From Paenibacillus xylanilyticus (GTDB lineage: Bacteria > Bacillota > Bacilli > Paenibacillales > Paenibacillaceae), in NCBI RefSeq assembly GCF_013359935.1, contig NZ_JABMCB010000177.1, positions 62,001 to 126,000 on the forward strand: a stretch of DNA of 64,000 nucleotides, given 5' to 3'. The notes beneath the pieces are model-generated. The model was not told the DNA's origin and did no database searches. It saw only the letters and a list, made by a program, of their open reading frames with translations. Made by a program: the position numbers and the translations under genes. This document shows positions 46,476 through 56,011 of the stretch, piece by piece (the first letter of the stretch is position 1; each line of letters opens with the position of its first letter).

Positions 46476-49088
46476 TTATTCAAAACGTCCGTAGAACGCA
46501 TTCCGGTAAACGTCGGCCAGTTCAGTCACCAGCGGCAGTTTCGGATTAGCTGTTGTACATTGGTCTTCGAATGCACGATCGGCCAGATAGTCCACGTGAG
46601 CTTCAAAGTCTTTTGCATCGAATCCGATTTCCTGGAACGATTCCTCAATGCCCAGTGTTTTGTTCAGTTTGCGAATCGCATTGATGAGGCTGTTCACCCC
46701 TTCTTCCGTGGTACGTGCAGGCAATCCCAGAATGCGGGCGATTTCGGCATACCGCTCATCTGCTACAAAGTGCGAATATTTCGGGAACGAAGCAAATTTG
46801 GTCGGTTTTTTCGCGTTGTAACGAATGACGTGCGGCATCAGGATGGCATTGGTACGTCCGTGTGCTGTGTGGTACTGACCGCCCCATTTGTGCGCCAAGC
46901 TGTGGTTGATTCCCAGGAATGCATTGGCAAAAGCCATACCGGCAATCGTTGATGCATTATGCATTTTCTCACGTGCCAACTTGTCACCTTGCAGCGCCGA
47001 TTGCTCCAGGTATTGGAATACCAGCTGGATGGCTTTGATGGCCAGGCCATCCGTATAATCATTCGCCATGACAGACACGTAGGCTTCGATCGCATGAGTC
47101 AGTACGTCCATACCTGTATCGGCTACGGCAGTTCTAGGGAGCGAATATACAAATTCTGGGTCTACAATCGCTACGTCTGGCGTCAGCTCGTAGTCTGCGA
47201 GCGGATATTTGGTGTTACCCAGATTTTTGTCTGTGATTACGGCAAACGATGTGACTTCCGAACCTGTACCCGACGTTGTCGGAATGGCGACGAATTTGGC
47301 TTTGGATCCAAGGCGTGGATATTTATAGATCCGTTTGCGGATATCCATGAATTTTTGCTTCAGATCGTTAAAGTCTGTATCCGGATATTCATAGAACAAC
47401 CACATGGCTTTGGCGGCATCCATTGGCGATCCACCACCAAGGGCGATAATGCAGTCCGGCTGGAAGCGATGCATCATTTCCGTACCACGGTCCACCGTCG
47501 TTGTGGATGGATCCGGCTCGACATCCGAGAATACTTCGATCGCAACCGGCATTTGGCGTTGACGAAGATAATGCTCTACTTTTTCCACATAGCCCAGTTT
47601 GACCATCATCGCATCCGTAACGATCGCTACGCGAGTAATATCAGGCATTTTGGCAAGATATTGTGTTGCTCCTTTTTCGAAGTATACTTTGTTTGGCACT
47701 TTGAACCATTGCATATTCACGGTACGGCGAGCCACCCTTTTCACGTTGATTAAGTTCACGGCAGTTACATTCGAAGAGGTCGAGTTACGTCCATACGAAC
47801 CGCATCCCAGCGTCAGCGATGGCATGTTGGTATTGTAAATATCCCCAATGGCACCGTGTGTGGATGGTGAGTTCACAATAATCCGTCCGGTTTGCAGACG
47901 ATCCGCGAATTTATTGATGACTTCTTCGTTATTTGAATGGATAACCGAGGAGTGACCCATGCCGCCAAAAGCAACCACTTCTGCTGCACGCTCAATGCCT
48001 TCAGCTGCTGTTTTTACTTTATAACAAGCCAGTACCGGACTTAGTTTCTCGGCAGACAGCGGGAACTTGGTTCCAACACCTTCAATTTCTGCTACAAGAA
48101 TTTTGGTGCCAGCCGGAACCTCGATCCCGCACATTTGCGCGATGGTGGACGCGGATTGACCAACGATGGCCGGATTAACCGCACATTTCTCTGCATTGAT
48201 GGCGCCTGCTGTCAGTTTCGCAGCCTCATCCTTGTTGACGAAATAACAGCCGTTCGCAATCATTTTCTTTTTCACCTGATCGAAGATCGGCTCTTCAATG
48301 ATGACGGCCTGCTCGGAAGCGCAGATCATGCCGTTGTCGAATGATTTGGACAAGATCAGATCTGTGACTGCCTGATTAATATCCGCAGATTTTTCGATAA
48401 AGCAAGGTACGTTTCCTGGTCCCACGCCGAGTGCCGGTTTACCGCAGCTGTACGCTGCACGTACCATCGCTGATCCACCTGTCGCCAAAATGAGTGCCAC
48501 ATCGTTATGATTCATCAGTGCGTTCGTACGATCCATGGATGGATCATCAATCCATTGAATACAATCGGCCGGAGCACCATGCTTCACGGCTGCTTCGAGT
48601 AGAATTTTGGCAGCTTCGCGGCTGCAATTCTGTGCTGATGGGTGGAAGCCAAAGATAATCGGATTACGCGTTTTGATGGAAATCAATGCCTTGAACATCG
48701 TGGTGGATGTCGGGTTGGTCACCGGTGTAATCCCCATGATGATGCCGACAGGCTCCGCTATTTTCTGGAAGCTTTCGTATTCGTTATCTTCAATGACGCC
48801 TACGGTTTTGTCATATTTGATACTGTGGTACACATATTCTGTTGCAAATATATTTTTGGTGATTTTATCTTCATACACACCACGGCCGGTTTCTTCCACC
48901 GCCATCTTGGCGAGCATCATGTGTTTGTCCAGACCTGCCAGTGCCATGGCCTGCACGATACGGTCAATCTGTTTCTGATCCATGGACATGAATGCAGCGT
49001 GTGCTTTATTCGCTTTGTCAATTAACGTTTGAATATACTGACCTGCTGTCGGTTCTTTTGCTGGGGCGACTTCGTTCTTTACAGCCAT
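46476..49088 (-). CDS. adhE: Bifunctional acetaldehyde-CoA / alcohol dehydrogenase
   Basis: 870 residues from ATG 49088 (AGGAGG nine bases upstream; the ATG at 49097 abuts that site). The N-terminal aldehyde dehydrogenase half (about 1-440) reduces acetyl-CoA to acetaldehyde, with the catalytic Cys in [13 protein letters not shown]. The C-terminal iron-dependent alcohol dehydrogenase half (about 455-870) has [15 protein letters not shown] and metal-ligand His residues in [22 protein letters not shown]. Together they regenerate NAD+ by making ethanol in fermentation. Such proteins form spirosome filaments. A perfect Fnr box lies 89 nt upstream. Confidence 0.97.
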   Translation of the reverse strand: MAVKNEVAPAKEPTAGQYIQTLIDKANKAHAAFMSMDQKQIDRIVQAMALAGLDKHMMLAKMAVEETGRGVYEDKITKNIFATEYVYHSIKYDKTVGVIEDNEYESFQKIAEPVGIIMGITPVTNPTSTTMFKALISIKTRNPIIFGFHPSAQNCSREAAKILLEAAVKHGAPADCIQWIDDPSMDRTNALMNHNDVALILATGGSAMVRAAYSCGKPALGVGPGNVPCFIEKSADINQAVTDLILSKSFDNGMICASEQAVIIEEPIFDQVKKKMIANGCYFVNKDEAAKLTAGAINAEKCAVNPAIVGQSASTIAQMCGIEVPAGTKILVAEIEGVGTKFPLSAEKLSPVLACYKVKTAAEGIERAAEVVAFGGMGHSSVIHSNNEEVINKFADRLQTGRIIVNSPSTHGAIGDIYNTNMPSLTLGCGSYGRNSTSSNVTAVNLINVKRVARRTVNMQWFKVPNKVYFEKGATQYLAKMPDITRVAIVTDAMMVKLGYVEKVEHYLRQRQMPVAIEVFSDVEPDPSTTTVDRGTEMMHRFQPDCIIALGGGSPMDAAKAMWLFYEYPDTDFNDLKQKFMDIRKRIYKYPRLGSKAKFVAIPTTSGTGSEVTSFAVITDKNLGNTKYPLADYELTPDVAIVDPEFVYSLPRTAVADTGMDVLTHAIEAYVSVMANDYTDGLAIKAIQLVFQYLEQSALQGDKLAREKMHNASTIAGMAFANAFLGINHSLAHKWGGQYHTAHGRTNAILMPHVIRYNAKKPTKFASFPKYSHFVADERYAEIARILGLPARTTEEGVNSLINAIRKLNKTLGIEESFQEIGFDAKDFEAHVDYLADRAFEDQCTTANPKLPLVTELADVYRNAFYGRFE

Positions 49089-49176
49089 CTCCCTCATCCT
49101 CCTAAAGGTTCGTATTGGTTTTTGGTTTGTCTCTCTTCTTTACGTACACATCGTAACATGTCGAAAAGCATAATTA

Positions 49177-49192
49177 TGTGATTATTTTCACA
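49177..49192. promoter_or_regulatory. Fnr box upstream of adhE
   Basis: TGTGATTATTTTCACA, a perfect TGTGA-N6-TCACA. A TACGAT (minus strand, 49150-49155) lies at the right distance for a start with the box centred near -41.5. A degraded half-site pair (TGTGATTTCTTCACT) follows about 40 nt further from adhE. Confidence 0.8.
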
Positions 49193-49294
49193 AAGTATAA
49201 CAAATTTAATTTAAGTTTTTTGTGATTTCTTCACTGCTCATTTTCATTTCCTATTTAAACTATAGGGCTGTCAATTGCATCCTTCCCCAACGAA

Positions 49295-49310
49295 AGTGAA
49301 TTTAATCACA
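49295..49310. promoter_or_regulatory. Near-perfect Fnr box in the adhE-fnr intergenic region
   Basis: AGTGAATTTAATCACA differs from TGTGA-N6-TCACA at one position. It is about 82 nt upstream of the start predicted from TATACT at 49372-49377 on the plus strand, so it may mediate Fnr autoregulation, or act with the adhE box. Confidence 0.55.
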
Positions 49311-49371
49311 ATGTTTGAAATTTCGTCATTTTTGCCCCCTTCCCATGCCCCTCAAACGGTAAGATTAGGTA

Positions 49372-49446
49372 TATACTGAACTTAAAAATTGAACCACCGC
49401 AATTTGTACCGTCCTCCCCGGCCGAGATGACCCTGATCAGGACGGT
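49372..49446 (+). promoter_or_regulatory. fnr -10 element and structured leader
   Basis: TATACT (49372-49377) is a likely -10 for fnr. The predicted leader is about 138 nt and contains a hairpin with arms ACCGTCCT (49408-49415) and AGGACGGT (49439-49446). A small GGGGC/CCCC stem near 49481 follows before the ribosome site. The rest of the 433-nt adhE-fnr gap holds the Fnr boxes listed separately. Confidence 0.5.
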
Positions 49447-49521
49447 AACGGTTGCGGCGAACCACGGGGCGGGAATTGCATGGGGCAGCCCCTCCGATGG
49501 ATACAAAGGGGAGATAGACTT

Positions 49522-50238
49522 ATGAGAGAACAACTGAGTGTAATGGAAAAACGCGGCAATACGAACTGTTTCTCGGAAGTGAATTTCAACCATCTGCTCG
49601 TTACCATGAAGGATCGTACTTATCCTGAAGGGACCCACCTGTACTGGGAAGGAGATGTGTCCGACAAACTTTATTATATGAAAAGGGGCCGTGCCCAGAT
49701 CACCAAATCAACGGATGAAGGCAAGGAACTCATCATGTACATGTATCAGTCTGGTGATATGATTGGCCAGGCCGACCCATTCTTCGGCTCCAAGCATACG
49801 TTCTCGGCAGAAGTCCTTGAAGACAGTGAAATTGGTGTCCTGGAGCACAAAGATCTGGAGATGCTGATCTGCCAGCATTGCGACTTCGCCATTGACTTTA
49901 TGAAATGGATGGGCATTCATCATCGCTTAACCCAGACCAAATTCCGGGACTTGATGTTATACGGCAAACCAGGTGCGCTCTGCTCCACCCTGATTCGTTT
50001 GTCCAATTCCTATGGCGAGCCCCATGGTGAGCATGTGATCATTCACAAAAAAATTACCCACACCGACCTGTCCAATATGATTGGTGCGACCCGGGAAAGT
50101 GTAAATCGCATGTTAAGCGATCTGCGCAAAAAGGATGCCATTGAATATGACAACGGCATGATTGTCATCAAAGACCTCAAGATGCTTCAAGGTATCTGTC
50201 ATTGTGAACTATGTCCCAATGAAATCTGCCGCATCTAA
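49522..50238 (+). CDS. fnr: Anaerobic regulator Fnr (Crp/Fnr family, 4Fe-4S)
   Basis: 238 residues from ATG 49522 (AAAGGGGAG upstream), exactly the length of B. subtilis Fnr. The cyclic-nucleotide-like beta-barrel covers about 20-125. The dimer helix has FMKWMGIHHRLTQTKFRDL and the helix-turn-helix has THTDLSNMIGATRESVNRML (about 178-197). The C-terminal CHCELCPNEICRI carries Cys226, 228, 231 and 236. The CxxCxxxxC set (228/231/236) corresponds to the cluster ligands of B. subtilis Fnr. Under anoxia it should activate pflBA and adhE through the TGTGA-N6-TCACA boxes. It is divergent from adhE. Confidence 0.95.
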   Translation: MREQLSVMEKRGNTNCFSEVNFNHLLVTMKDRTYPEGTHLYWEGDVSDKLYYMKRGRAQITKSTDEGKELIMYMYQSGDMIGQADPFFGSKHTFSAEVLEDSEIGVLEHKDLEMLICQHCDFAIDFMKWMGIHHRLTQTKFRDLMLYGKPGALCSTLIRLSNSYGEPHGEHVIIHKKITHTDLSNMIGATRESVNRMLSDLRKKDAIEYDNGMIVIKDLKMLQGICHCELCPNEICRI

Positions 50239-50284
50239 GCCATGAATCCGGCATTTTCGACTCCTGCCGAGAACTGTTATGGTA

Positions 50285-50323
50285 TGAAAAAAGCCCGTCC
50301 TCTGCCAAGGATCGGGCTTTTAG
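50285..50323. terminator. Bidirectional terminator after fnr
   Basis: AAAAGCCCGTCC pairs with GGATCGGGCTTTT (one bulge), with an 8-nt loop and A/T tracts on both sides. The genes on either side converge. Confidence 0.85.
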
Positions 50324-50328
50324 TATGT

Positions 50329-51039
50329 TTAAGATGCCGTTAACTGTAGCTTAACCGCATCACGAGGATTTAACTTCATATCCAAACCGTTCTCCATCAG
50401 TTCCTTGTCATTCACCATGATTACCCAGCGCTGGTTCATTCGTGGAACAACATTTTCAACCGAAACAACGTATTTGTTATTTTCCGACATCCTTACAATA
50501 CCGCTGGACTTGAGTACATCACGAACCGTGCATTCCTGGATATAGACGCCCGCATATTGACGATTGAGATTTGGCATAATATTGCCGCCGCTGATCTTGA
50601 GCAGGGTTGTCTGATAGGCAACACCTTCTCCTGTACTGTCGGCGGCTTTTACGTATATGATCACTTCATCTTTGGCATGAAGCTCCTTGTCCCAATTTTC
50701 CGGATCAATATCCTTGCCGTTTAGTTTAACTGCCCAACTAAGCGAGGAATCGAGTGAAACTTCCCCTACGGATTGAATCCGTTTGCCGTCGGCTGTAAAA
50801 TCGACCAGTCCGCTGTTCTGTAGGGCCTTCTTGAGCGTCAATCCTTCACTAAAATCCCTCTTAATGGACTTCGTTGCATCAGGCAAAAAAGTACTTCCAT
50901 CGACAGCCACGGTAATGGTATTGGAGGAATCGGTCTCCTTGACCACTGGCTGTTCAGAAGGCTGTGTCTCAGTACATCCGGCCAGAATAGCTAAAATAAG
51001 CAAACATAAACCGATGTAACCGGGGATCTTCTTCTTCAT
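50329..51039 (-). CDS. Lipoprotein with two DUF4430-like beta-grasp domains
   Basis: 236 residues from ATG 51039; the frame is open further upstream but that part is not signal-like. The lipoprotein signal is KKKIPGYIGLCLLILAILAGC, with Cys as the likely acylated residue. Two similar halves of about 90 residues follow: ITVAVDG...GLTLKKALQNSGLVDF...SWAVKLNGKDI and TLLKISGG...ECTVRDVLKSSGIVRM...RWVIMVNDKEL. The pattern resembles the cobalamin-binding-like DUF4430 fold. It is presumably a surface-anchored ligand-binding protein; the ligand is unknown. Confidence 0.7.
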   Translation of the reverse strand: MKKKIPGYIGLCLLILAILAGCTETQPSEQPVVKETDSSNTITVAVDGSTFLPDATKSIKRDFSEGLTLKKALQNSGLVDFTADGKRIQSVGEVSLDSSLSWAVKLNGKDIDPENWDKELHAKDEVIIYVKAADSTGEGVAYQTTLLKISGGNIMPNLNRQYAGVYIQECTVRDVLKSSGIVRMSENNKYVVSVENVVPRMNQRWVIMVNDKELMENGLDMKLNPRDAVKLQLTAS

Positions 51040-51163
51040 GTCGGTAACACCACCCTGCGTAAAAATCTTTACCCTGTTGTCCATAACTTCTATTATGGCA
51101 CAACATTCATGCAAAAAAAGTGTCAATGCCGTTACTATTCTTCCATATTTCTTCCTAATAGCA

Positions 51164-51187
51164 TAAAGAGCCCGCATTTACGGGCTC
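51164..51187 (-). terminator. Intrinsic terminator of the unknown 242-residue protein gene
   Basis: On the minus strand GAGCCCG (51181-51187) and CGGGCTC (51168-51174) form a perfect 7-bp stem with a TAAATG loop, then TTTATG. Confidence 0.75.
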
Positions 51188-51226
51188 CTTCGCTCGGGTC
51201 CTTAAACCCTTTTATTCATTTACCAT

Positions 51227-51955
51227 TTATTGAACGCAAGCCTGCATATAGGTCCTGCCTCCGTCTCCATTCTTCAGATACGGATTAAGTCCATAGAACT
51301 GCTCCTCGGATACATAAACTCCTGTCAGCAATCGCCCTTCCAACAGTTCACCATCCATCTGTACGCAGAAAGAAGGAGCAGCCACATATTCCTGATACAA
51401 CGGAATCTGACCGTATGGATGATGAACCTTAAAGAGTTTGCCCTGTTCATGCAGCGGGCGTTCAGAGAAATAGGTGGGTACAATATACCGGGCAATGACA
51501 TCCAGTTCCTGTGTAGTATAGAAAGCTTCATCGCCAAGCCAAGGCGCCAGCAGCCTGATTTTTTCATATTGAGACCATACAATGGCCTGAATTAGCATCT
51601 CCGGTTTCACATTTCTTCGTTCACCTGAGGCCATGGCATAATGACCACGGGAAAACTCATTTTCGTGCTTATCCAGCATAGACTCCGGATACTTCAACTC
51701 ACAACCAATGCACTTCCAGCCTGAAGAAGTCTGGATCCATTTCTGCAGGACGACCGGAGCCAGTTCCTGACCATTGCTCGTTCCTGACCGATTCCCTTCC
51801 TCAAGATCACGATTCTCCAGTCGGGGACTAACATAGTATTTGAATAGTTCCGCAGCTTTTTTGTAAATCAGATGTACCTGAATGGATGCGTTCTCAAGTT
51901 CCGCAATATCTTGTTTGCCGTAGCGTACTTCACGGGATAAGCTTTCTTCTCTCAT
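51227..51955 (-). CDS. Hypothetical protein with a single CxxC
   Basis: 242 residues with no family I can name. The N-terminal part (about 1-75) is helical and charged (VRYGKQDIAELENASIQVHLIYKKAAELFKYY). Residues about 68-110 hold KWIQTSSGWKCIGCELKYPESMLDKHENEF, where CIGC could bind one metal as half of a zinc site or be a redox pair. The rest looks globular, rich in Tyr and Trp (VWSQYEKIRLLAPWLGDEAFYTTQELDV). No signal peptide or membrane helix. It has its own terminator. Codon use and length support a real gene. Confidence 0.75.
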   Translation of the reverse strand: MREESLSREVRYGKQDIAELENASIQVHLIYKKAAELFKYYVSPRLENRDLEEGNRSGTSNGQELAPVVLQKWIQTSSGWKCIGCELKYPESMLDKHENEFSRGHYAMASGERRNVKPEMLIQAIVWSQYEKIRLLAPWLGDEAFYTTQELDVIARYIVPTYFSERPLHEQGKLFKVHHPYGQIPLYQEYVAAPSFCVQMDGELLEGRLLTGVYVSEEQFYGLNPYLKNGDGGRTYMQACVQ

Positions 51956-52111
51956 GACAAGTGGCCTCCTCGCTCCGGCCGCCTGCGGCCATTTTTCTTA
52001 AATTATACTACAACTCGTGTCAATATGTGCAGGACCTGCAGGAAAAAGCTGGTTTCTGACATACCAGGATACCGGCAAGTGCACGTGTTACGACTTCTGA
52101 TTTTATAAGAC

Positions 52112-52143
52112 AAAAAACTCCTGATTCCCATGGAAATCAAGAG
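52112..52143 (-). terminator. Intrinsic terminator of the HxlR regulator gene
   Basis: On the minus strand CTCTTGATT (52135-52143) pairs with AATCAGGAG (52118-52126, one G-U pair), with an 8-nt loop, then TTTTTTG. Confidence 0.8.
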
Positions 52144-52187
52144 CTCTTTGTAATCAGGTCGTTCAGCCGAGCCTGGATATCTGTTGT

Positions 52188-52505
52188 TTAATCTACCCAT
52201 TGCTCTGCCCAGTCCTGAATTTGGTTCATTACAGGCTGAAGTGCTTTCCCTTTTTCTGTTAGCTCGTATTCAATACGAACAGGCGTCTCGGGATAAACAT
52301 GACGAATCAGAATACCTTCACTCTCCAGATCTTTCATCCGTTCAGATAACATCTTGTCACTCATCGACGGAATCAGATTGGAAATATCCTTGAATCGTTT
52401 TGACCCACTCATCAACGTTTGAATAATCAAACCGTTCCAGCGCTTGCCCAAAAACGAGAATGCTGTCTCAAAACGCGGACACATCCGCAAATCTTGGCCT
52501 TCCAC
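52188..52505 (-). CDS. HxlR/MarR-like winged-helix transcriptional regulator
   Basis: 105 residues from GTG 52505 (AGAGGTG six bases upstream); the GTG at 52529 is also open. The HxlR pattern is clear: CPRFETAFSFLGKRWNGLIIQTLM, then GSKRFKDISNLIPSMSDKMLSERMKDLE and a wing at VRIEYELTEKGKALQPV. The single N-terminal Cys is conserved in redox- or electrophile-sensing members such as YodB, so thiol sensing is possible. The target is unknown; no divergent enzyme gene lies next to it. The 277-nt stretch to 52806 shows no gene. Confidence 0.9.
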   Translation of the reverse strand: MEGQDLRMCPRFETAFSFLGKRWNGLIIQTLMSGSKRFKDISNLIPSMSDKMLSERMKDLESEGILIRHVYPETPVRIEYELTEKGKALQPVMNQIQDWAEQWVD

Positions 52506-52806
52506 ATTAATCACCTCTTTAGAGATCACTCAACTTACATTTTGTTAGTATATTTCATAATAACATATTTACGTCTCAAAGAAAACGTCTGCCGTCAAAA
52601 AGTTAAAATTTTATAGGCATTATTCTACTTCGACTATACAACACAGTATACCTCAGGACGAATCGATGAACCATGGCAAATATCGTATAACTCGCCTATT
52701 GCTATTTTACCCAAAAAGAACCCAGCTGCCACAGTCATACTTGACTCGGAGAAGGGTTCCTCTGGTATTCCAATTCATTTGTCCGTCACGATACCAATTT
52801 TGCTGC

Positions 52807-53535
52807 CTAGACCAGCACGCCACCAAATGGTCTTACAGGTTCACTTCTGCCGAATTCCGGCTTGAAGCTGCGGGCAGGGTACGCCCATTTTACCGCATTG
52901 CTGATGACTCTCAGAATTTCCGGCTTGTAATACGTCGGATACGTTTCATGGCCTGGACGGAAGTAAAAGATTTTGCCTTCGCCGCGACGGAACGTACAGC
53001 CGCTCCGGAACACTTCCCCACCCTGGAAGTTGCTTACGAACACAAGTTCATCCGGTACCGGAATATCGAAGAACTCACCGTACATTTCTTCCTTTTCGAG
53101 TACAATCTTGCCTTCAATCCCGTCCGCGATCGGATGAGACGGGTTGACACACCATACGATCTCCTGCTCGTCGGCTACACGCCATTTCAGATCACAACTG
53201 GTGCCCATTAATGCCTTGAACGGTTTGGAAAAATGCCCGGAATGCAGAACAATCAGTCCCATGCCGTTCAATACACGCTGTGCTACCTTCTGTGAGATCT
53301 CGTCGCTTACGCGATCATGTGCCATATGTCCCCACCATATAAGCACGTCTGTGGAATTCAGCACTTCATCACTTAATCCGTGTTCAGGCTGATCCAGTGT
53401 AGCTGTCCGAATCGCGAATCCTTCGCCGCCAAGTCCGTCTGCCAGCGCCCGGTGCAGACCATCCGGATAGACTTCTCTTACTTCATCGTGAATTTTCTCA
53501 TGGACAAATTCATTCCAAATGGTGACGTTAATCAT
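52807..53535 (-). CDS. ThuA domain protein
   Basis: 242 residues from ATG 53535 (GGGGG upstream). A glutamine-amidotransferase-like fold: [65 protein letters not shown], and [27 protein letters not shown] near the end. ThuA proteins are tied to trehalose and related disaccharide metabolism, often as keto-sugar modifying enzymes. It sits 24 nt downstream of a sugar isomerase-like gene on the same strand and probably acts on the same compound. Confidence 0.88.
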   Translation of the reverse strand: MINVTIWNEFVHEKIHDEVREVYPDGLHRALADGLGGEGFAIRTATLDQPEHGLSDEVLNSTDVLIWWGHMAHDRVSDEISQKVAQRVLNGMGLIVLHSGHFSKPFKALMGTSCDLKWRVADEQEIVWCVNPSHPIADGIEGKIVLEKEEMYGEFFDIPVPDELVFVSNFQGGEVFRSGCTFRRGEGKIFYFRPGHETYPTYYKPEILRVISNAVKWAYPARSFKPEFGRSEPVRPFGGVLV

Positions 53536-53559
53536 ATTCAATTTCCCCCTAGTGTAACC

Positions 53560-54528
53560 CTAAACCCACCACATGTCTCCCAGCGGTTCCTCGATCAATA
53601 CTTGCTGGAGATTTTGCACGGCTTTAGAGAATCCTTCTTCAACCGACATCAGACCGTCTTCGTGTTCAATACTTACAACATAATCGTAACCTACCAGACG
53701 CAAGGCACTGATAATATCTGCCCAAGTCTTGTTATCGTGACCGTAGCCAACCGACCGGAATTGCCAAGCACGGTCCAGCATATTCGTGTAATCCTGCATA
53801 TCTGTCAAACCATATTTGTTTACGTTCACCGGATCAATGGTTGTATCTTTTGCATGGAAGTGATGGATGGCACCCTCGCGTCCGAGAATGTGGATCGCCT
53901 GCACAGGATCAATTCCTTGCCACCACATGTGACTTGGATCCAGGTTGGCACCAATGACCTCACCAGCAGCTTCACGCAGTCTCAGCAATGTAGCTGGGGT
54001 ATGCACCGAGAATCCGCCGTGCAGTTCCAATCCAACCTTCACATTGTGATCAGCTGCAAACTTGCCCCACTCTGTCCAGTAAGGAATCACTTTGTTTTCC
54101 CATTGCCATTTCAGAACTTCCTGGAAGTCATTCGGCCATGGGGCAACAGGCCAGTTCGGATATTTCGCATCTTCATGGTCTCCCGGACAACCGGAGAATG
54201 TATTGACTACTGGAACTTCCAGTTTTTGAGCCAATTGAACGGTTTTGACGAAATCATCGTGGAAACCTTTAGCGATATCTTTTTGTGGATGCAGCGGGTT
54301 ACCATGACAGCTAAGTGCGCTGATGGTCAGACCGCGCGATTCCACCGCGTTTTTGAAGTTTTTCAGTGCTGCCTCATTGTTCAAAAGCTCCTCCGGATTA
54401 CAATGTGCATTGCCCGGGTGACCTCCAGTTCCGATCTCCACTGCTTTCAAGCCCTTGGATGCTACGTAATCAAGTGCATCCTCCAATTTACGTCCTCCGA
54501 ATAATACCAAAAATACGCCGAGTTTCAA
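53560..54528 (-). CDS. Sugar phosphate isomerase/epimerase (xylose-isomerase-like TIM barrel)
   Basis: 322 residues from TTG 54528 (GAGG eight bases upstream). The AP-endonuclease-2 type TIM barrel has metal-ligand positions: VKVGLELHGGFSVHTPAT, GANLDPSHMWWQGIDP, IHHFHAKDTTIDPVN and VVSIEHEDGLMSV. Such enzymes epimerise or isomerise keto-sugars and inositol derivatives. It groups with ThuA and two Gfo/Idh/MocA dehydrogenases, suggesting a catabolic route for an unusual sugar or polyol. The substrate is not deducible. Confidence 0.9.
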   Translation of the reverse strand: MKLGVFLVLFGGRKLEDALDYVASKGLKAVEIGTGGHPGNAHCNPEELLNNEAALKNFKNAVESRGLTISALSCHGNPLHPQKDIAKGFHDDFVKTVQLAQKLEVPVVNTFSGCPGDHEDAKYPNWPVAPWPNDFQEVLKWQWENKVIPYWTEWGKFAADHNVKVGLELHGGFSVHTPATLLRLREAAGEVIGANLDPSHMWWQGIDPVQAIHILGREGAIHHFHAKDTTIDPVNVNKYGLTDMQDYTNMLDRAWQFRSVGYGHDNKTWADIISALRLVGYDYVVSIEHEDGLMSVEEGFSKAVQNLQQVLIEEPLGDMWWV

Positions 54529-54739
54529 GTGCGATTCCTCCCTGGATTAAATGTCGTATAATTGCTGATTAAATGAACCAAGAACTGCATAAATGTACCG
54601 TTCAGATCACAAGTTTGTCTTAATAGTGTGGAAAATCAAGAGCGTTTCTATCCTGAAATTAAACGTAACAATACTGGTTATTCCCGTGGAAGAACCATCC
54701 TTATGTGCTGGCACTTACTTCACTTTGAACATGTGATTG

Positions 54740-55864
54740 CTAATGCGATTGTACAATTTCTGTCTGATCTTCATCCGTTTTGGTTGCTGCAATTGGATCA
54801 TAGGTGCTCTCAAGCATGATGTGCTTGCCCTCTAATGAAGAGCGCTGGAATGCGTGCATGGCTTCAAGCACGTGATATGCAAGCTTGCCGCTGGCTTTGT
54901 GTTCACGTCCGGCACGAATGGATTCGACCATTTCGGTAACACCAATTCCACGTTCATTTTGTCTGCTCTCGAAAACTGGGGTTACCGTCTCCCACGTGTC
55001 CTGACCGAATCTGCGCAGCTTCACTTCCCCATTGAAGAAGTTGGGGTCAGGTACACTCAGCGTGCCTTCAGTGCCGTAAATCTCAATTCGCGGCAGGTCC
55101 GATGCTCCACGGATATCGAAGCTGGTAATCATCGTTGCAATGGCACCGTCCGTAAAATCGATGGTCCCTGCCAGATGGGTCGGAGTCTGTACCCGCAGAG
55201 GCGTCCCTTCTTTCGGACCCGATCCAATGACGCGATCCGTAATCTGGATGCCTGCAGAGGAACTGATTCTCCGAATCGGTCCAAGCAGTGTAACCAGGGC
55301 GGTCAGGTAGTAAGGTCCCATATCAAACATAGGTCCGCCTCCGGCAATGTAAAAGAACTCCGGATCGGGATGCCATGCTTCTGGTCCGCCACCCATGAAG
55401 AATGAAGTAGCCGCAATCGGCTTCCCGATCATACCATCTTCAATGGCCTGACGTGCAGTCTGGATGCCCGACCCAAGGAAGGTATCTGGTGCGGATCCGA
55501 CATACAGCCCCTTCTCTTCAGCAAGCTCAATAACCTTGCGACCGTCTTCTAGAGAAATGGCCAGCGGTTTCTCGGCATACACATGTTTGCCTGACTCGAG
55601 CACAGCCAGATCGGTCATGGCATGACTGCCAGGTACCGTCAGGTTCAGCACAAGCTCGATTTCCTTATTTTGCAGCAACTCATCTACATTGTAAACGTTT
55701 GCGATATTAAATTCATCTGCCCGTTCCTGAGCGCGTTCACGAATCAAGTCCGCTACAGCTACAACTTCTATAAGGGGACTGTTTTTGAGATTCTCCAGAT
55801 AGATGGCGCTGATGTTTCCGCACCCGATGATGCCTGCTTTTATTTTCTCCAATGTGACGTTCAT
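54740..55864 (-). CDS. Gfo/Idh/MocA family oxidoreductase
   Basis: About 374 residues from ATG 55864. The start is uncertain: AAGGAG directly abuts this ATG, a TTG lies four codons inside, and the frame is open to 55942. The NAD-binding fold has IKAGIIGCGNISAIYLENL, then the conserved KHVYAEKPLAISLEDG with the catalytic Lys, and GGPMFDMGPYYLTALVTLLGP with the His/Tyr-equivalent substrate part. It oxidises a sugar or polyol. It is divergent from the AraC regulator at 56012. The 211-nt gap below it holds no gene I can support. Confidence 0.9.
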   Translation of the reverse strand: MNVTLEKIKAGIIGCGNISAIYLENLKNSPLIEVVAVADLIRERAQERADEFNIANVYNVDELLQNKEIELVLNLTVPGSHAMTDLAVLESGKHVYAEKPLAISLEDGRKVIELAEEKGLYVGSAPDTFLGSGIQTARQAIEDGMIGKPIAATSFFMGGGPEAWHPDPEFFYIAGGGPMFDMGPYYLTALVTLLGPIRRISSSAGIQITDRVIGSGPKEGTPLRVQTPTHLAGTIDFTDGAIATMITSFDIRGASDLPRIEIYGTEGTLSVPDPNFFNGEVKLRRFGQDTWETVTPVFESRQNERGIGVTEMVESIRAGREHKASGKLAYHVLEAMHAFQRSSLEGKHIMLESTYDPIAATKTDEDQTEIVQSH

Positions 55865-56011
55865 CTCCTTACGCATGGTGAGAAGCTGTGCATGAATGTT
55901 GTGCCTTGAATTTAATACTATGGTATTCCGTTTTGGGTTCAATTAAAATGAATAATATGATCGAAACATGAACTATCTGGTCATAATTTTCAAATTGCAA
56001 GGAGTATGCCA

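Noticed and set aside
46959..47753. 264-codon plus-strand frame opposite adhE
   Set aside because: Antisense shadow of the alcohol dehydrogenase domain, with Cys/Arg/His-rich nonsense composition and no promoter or ribosome site.
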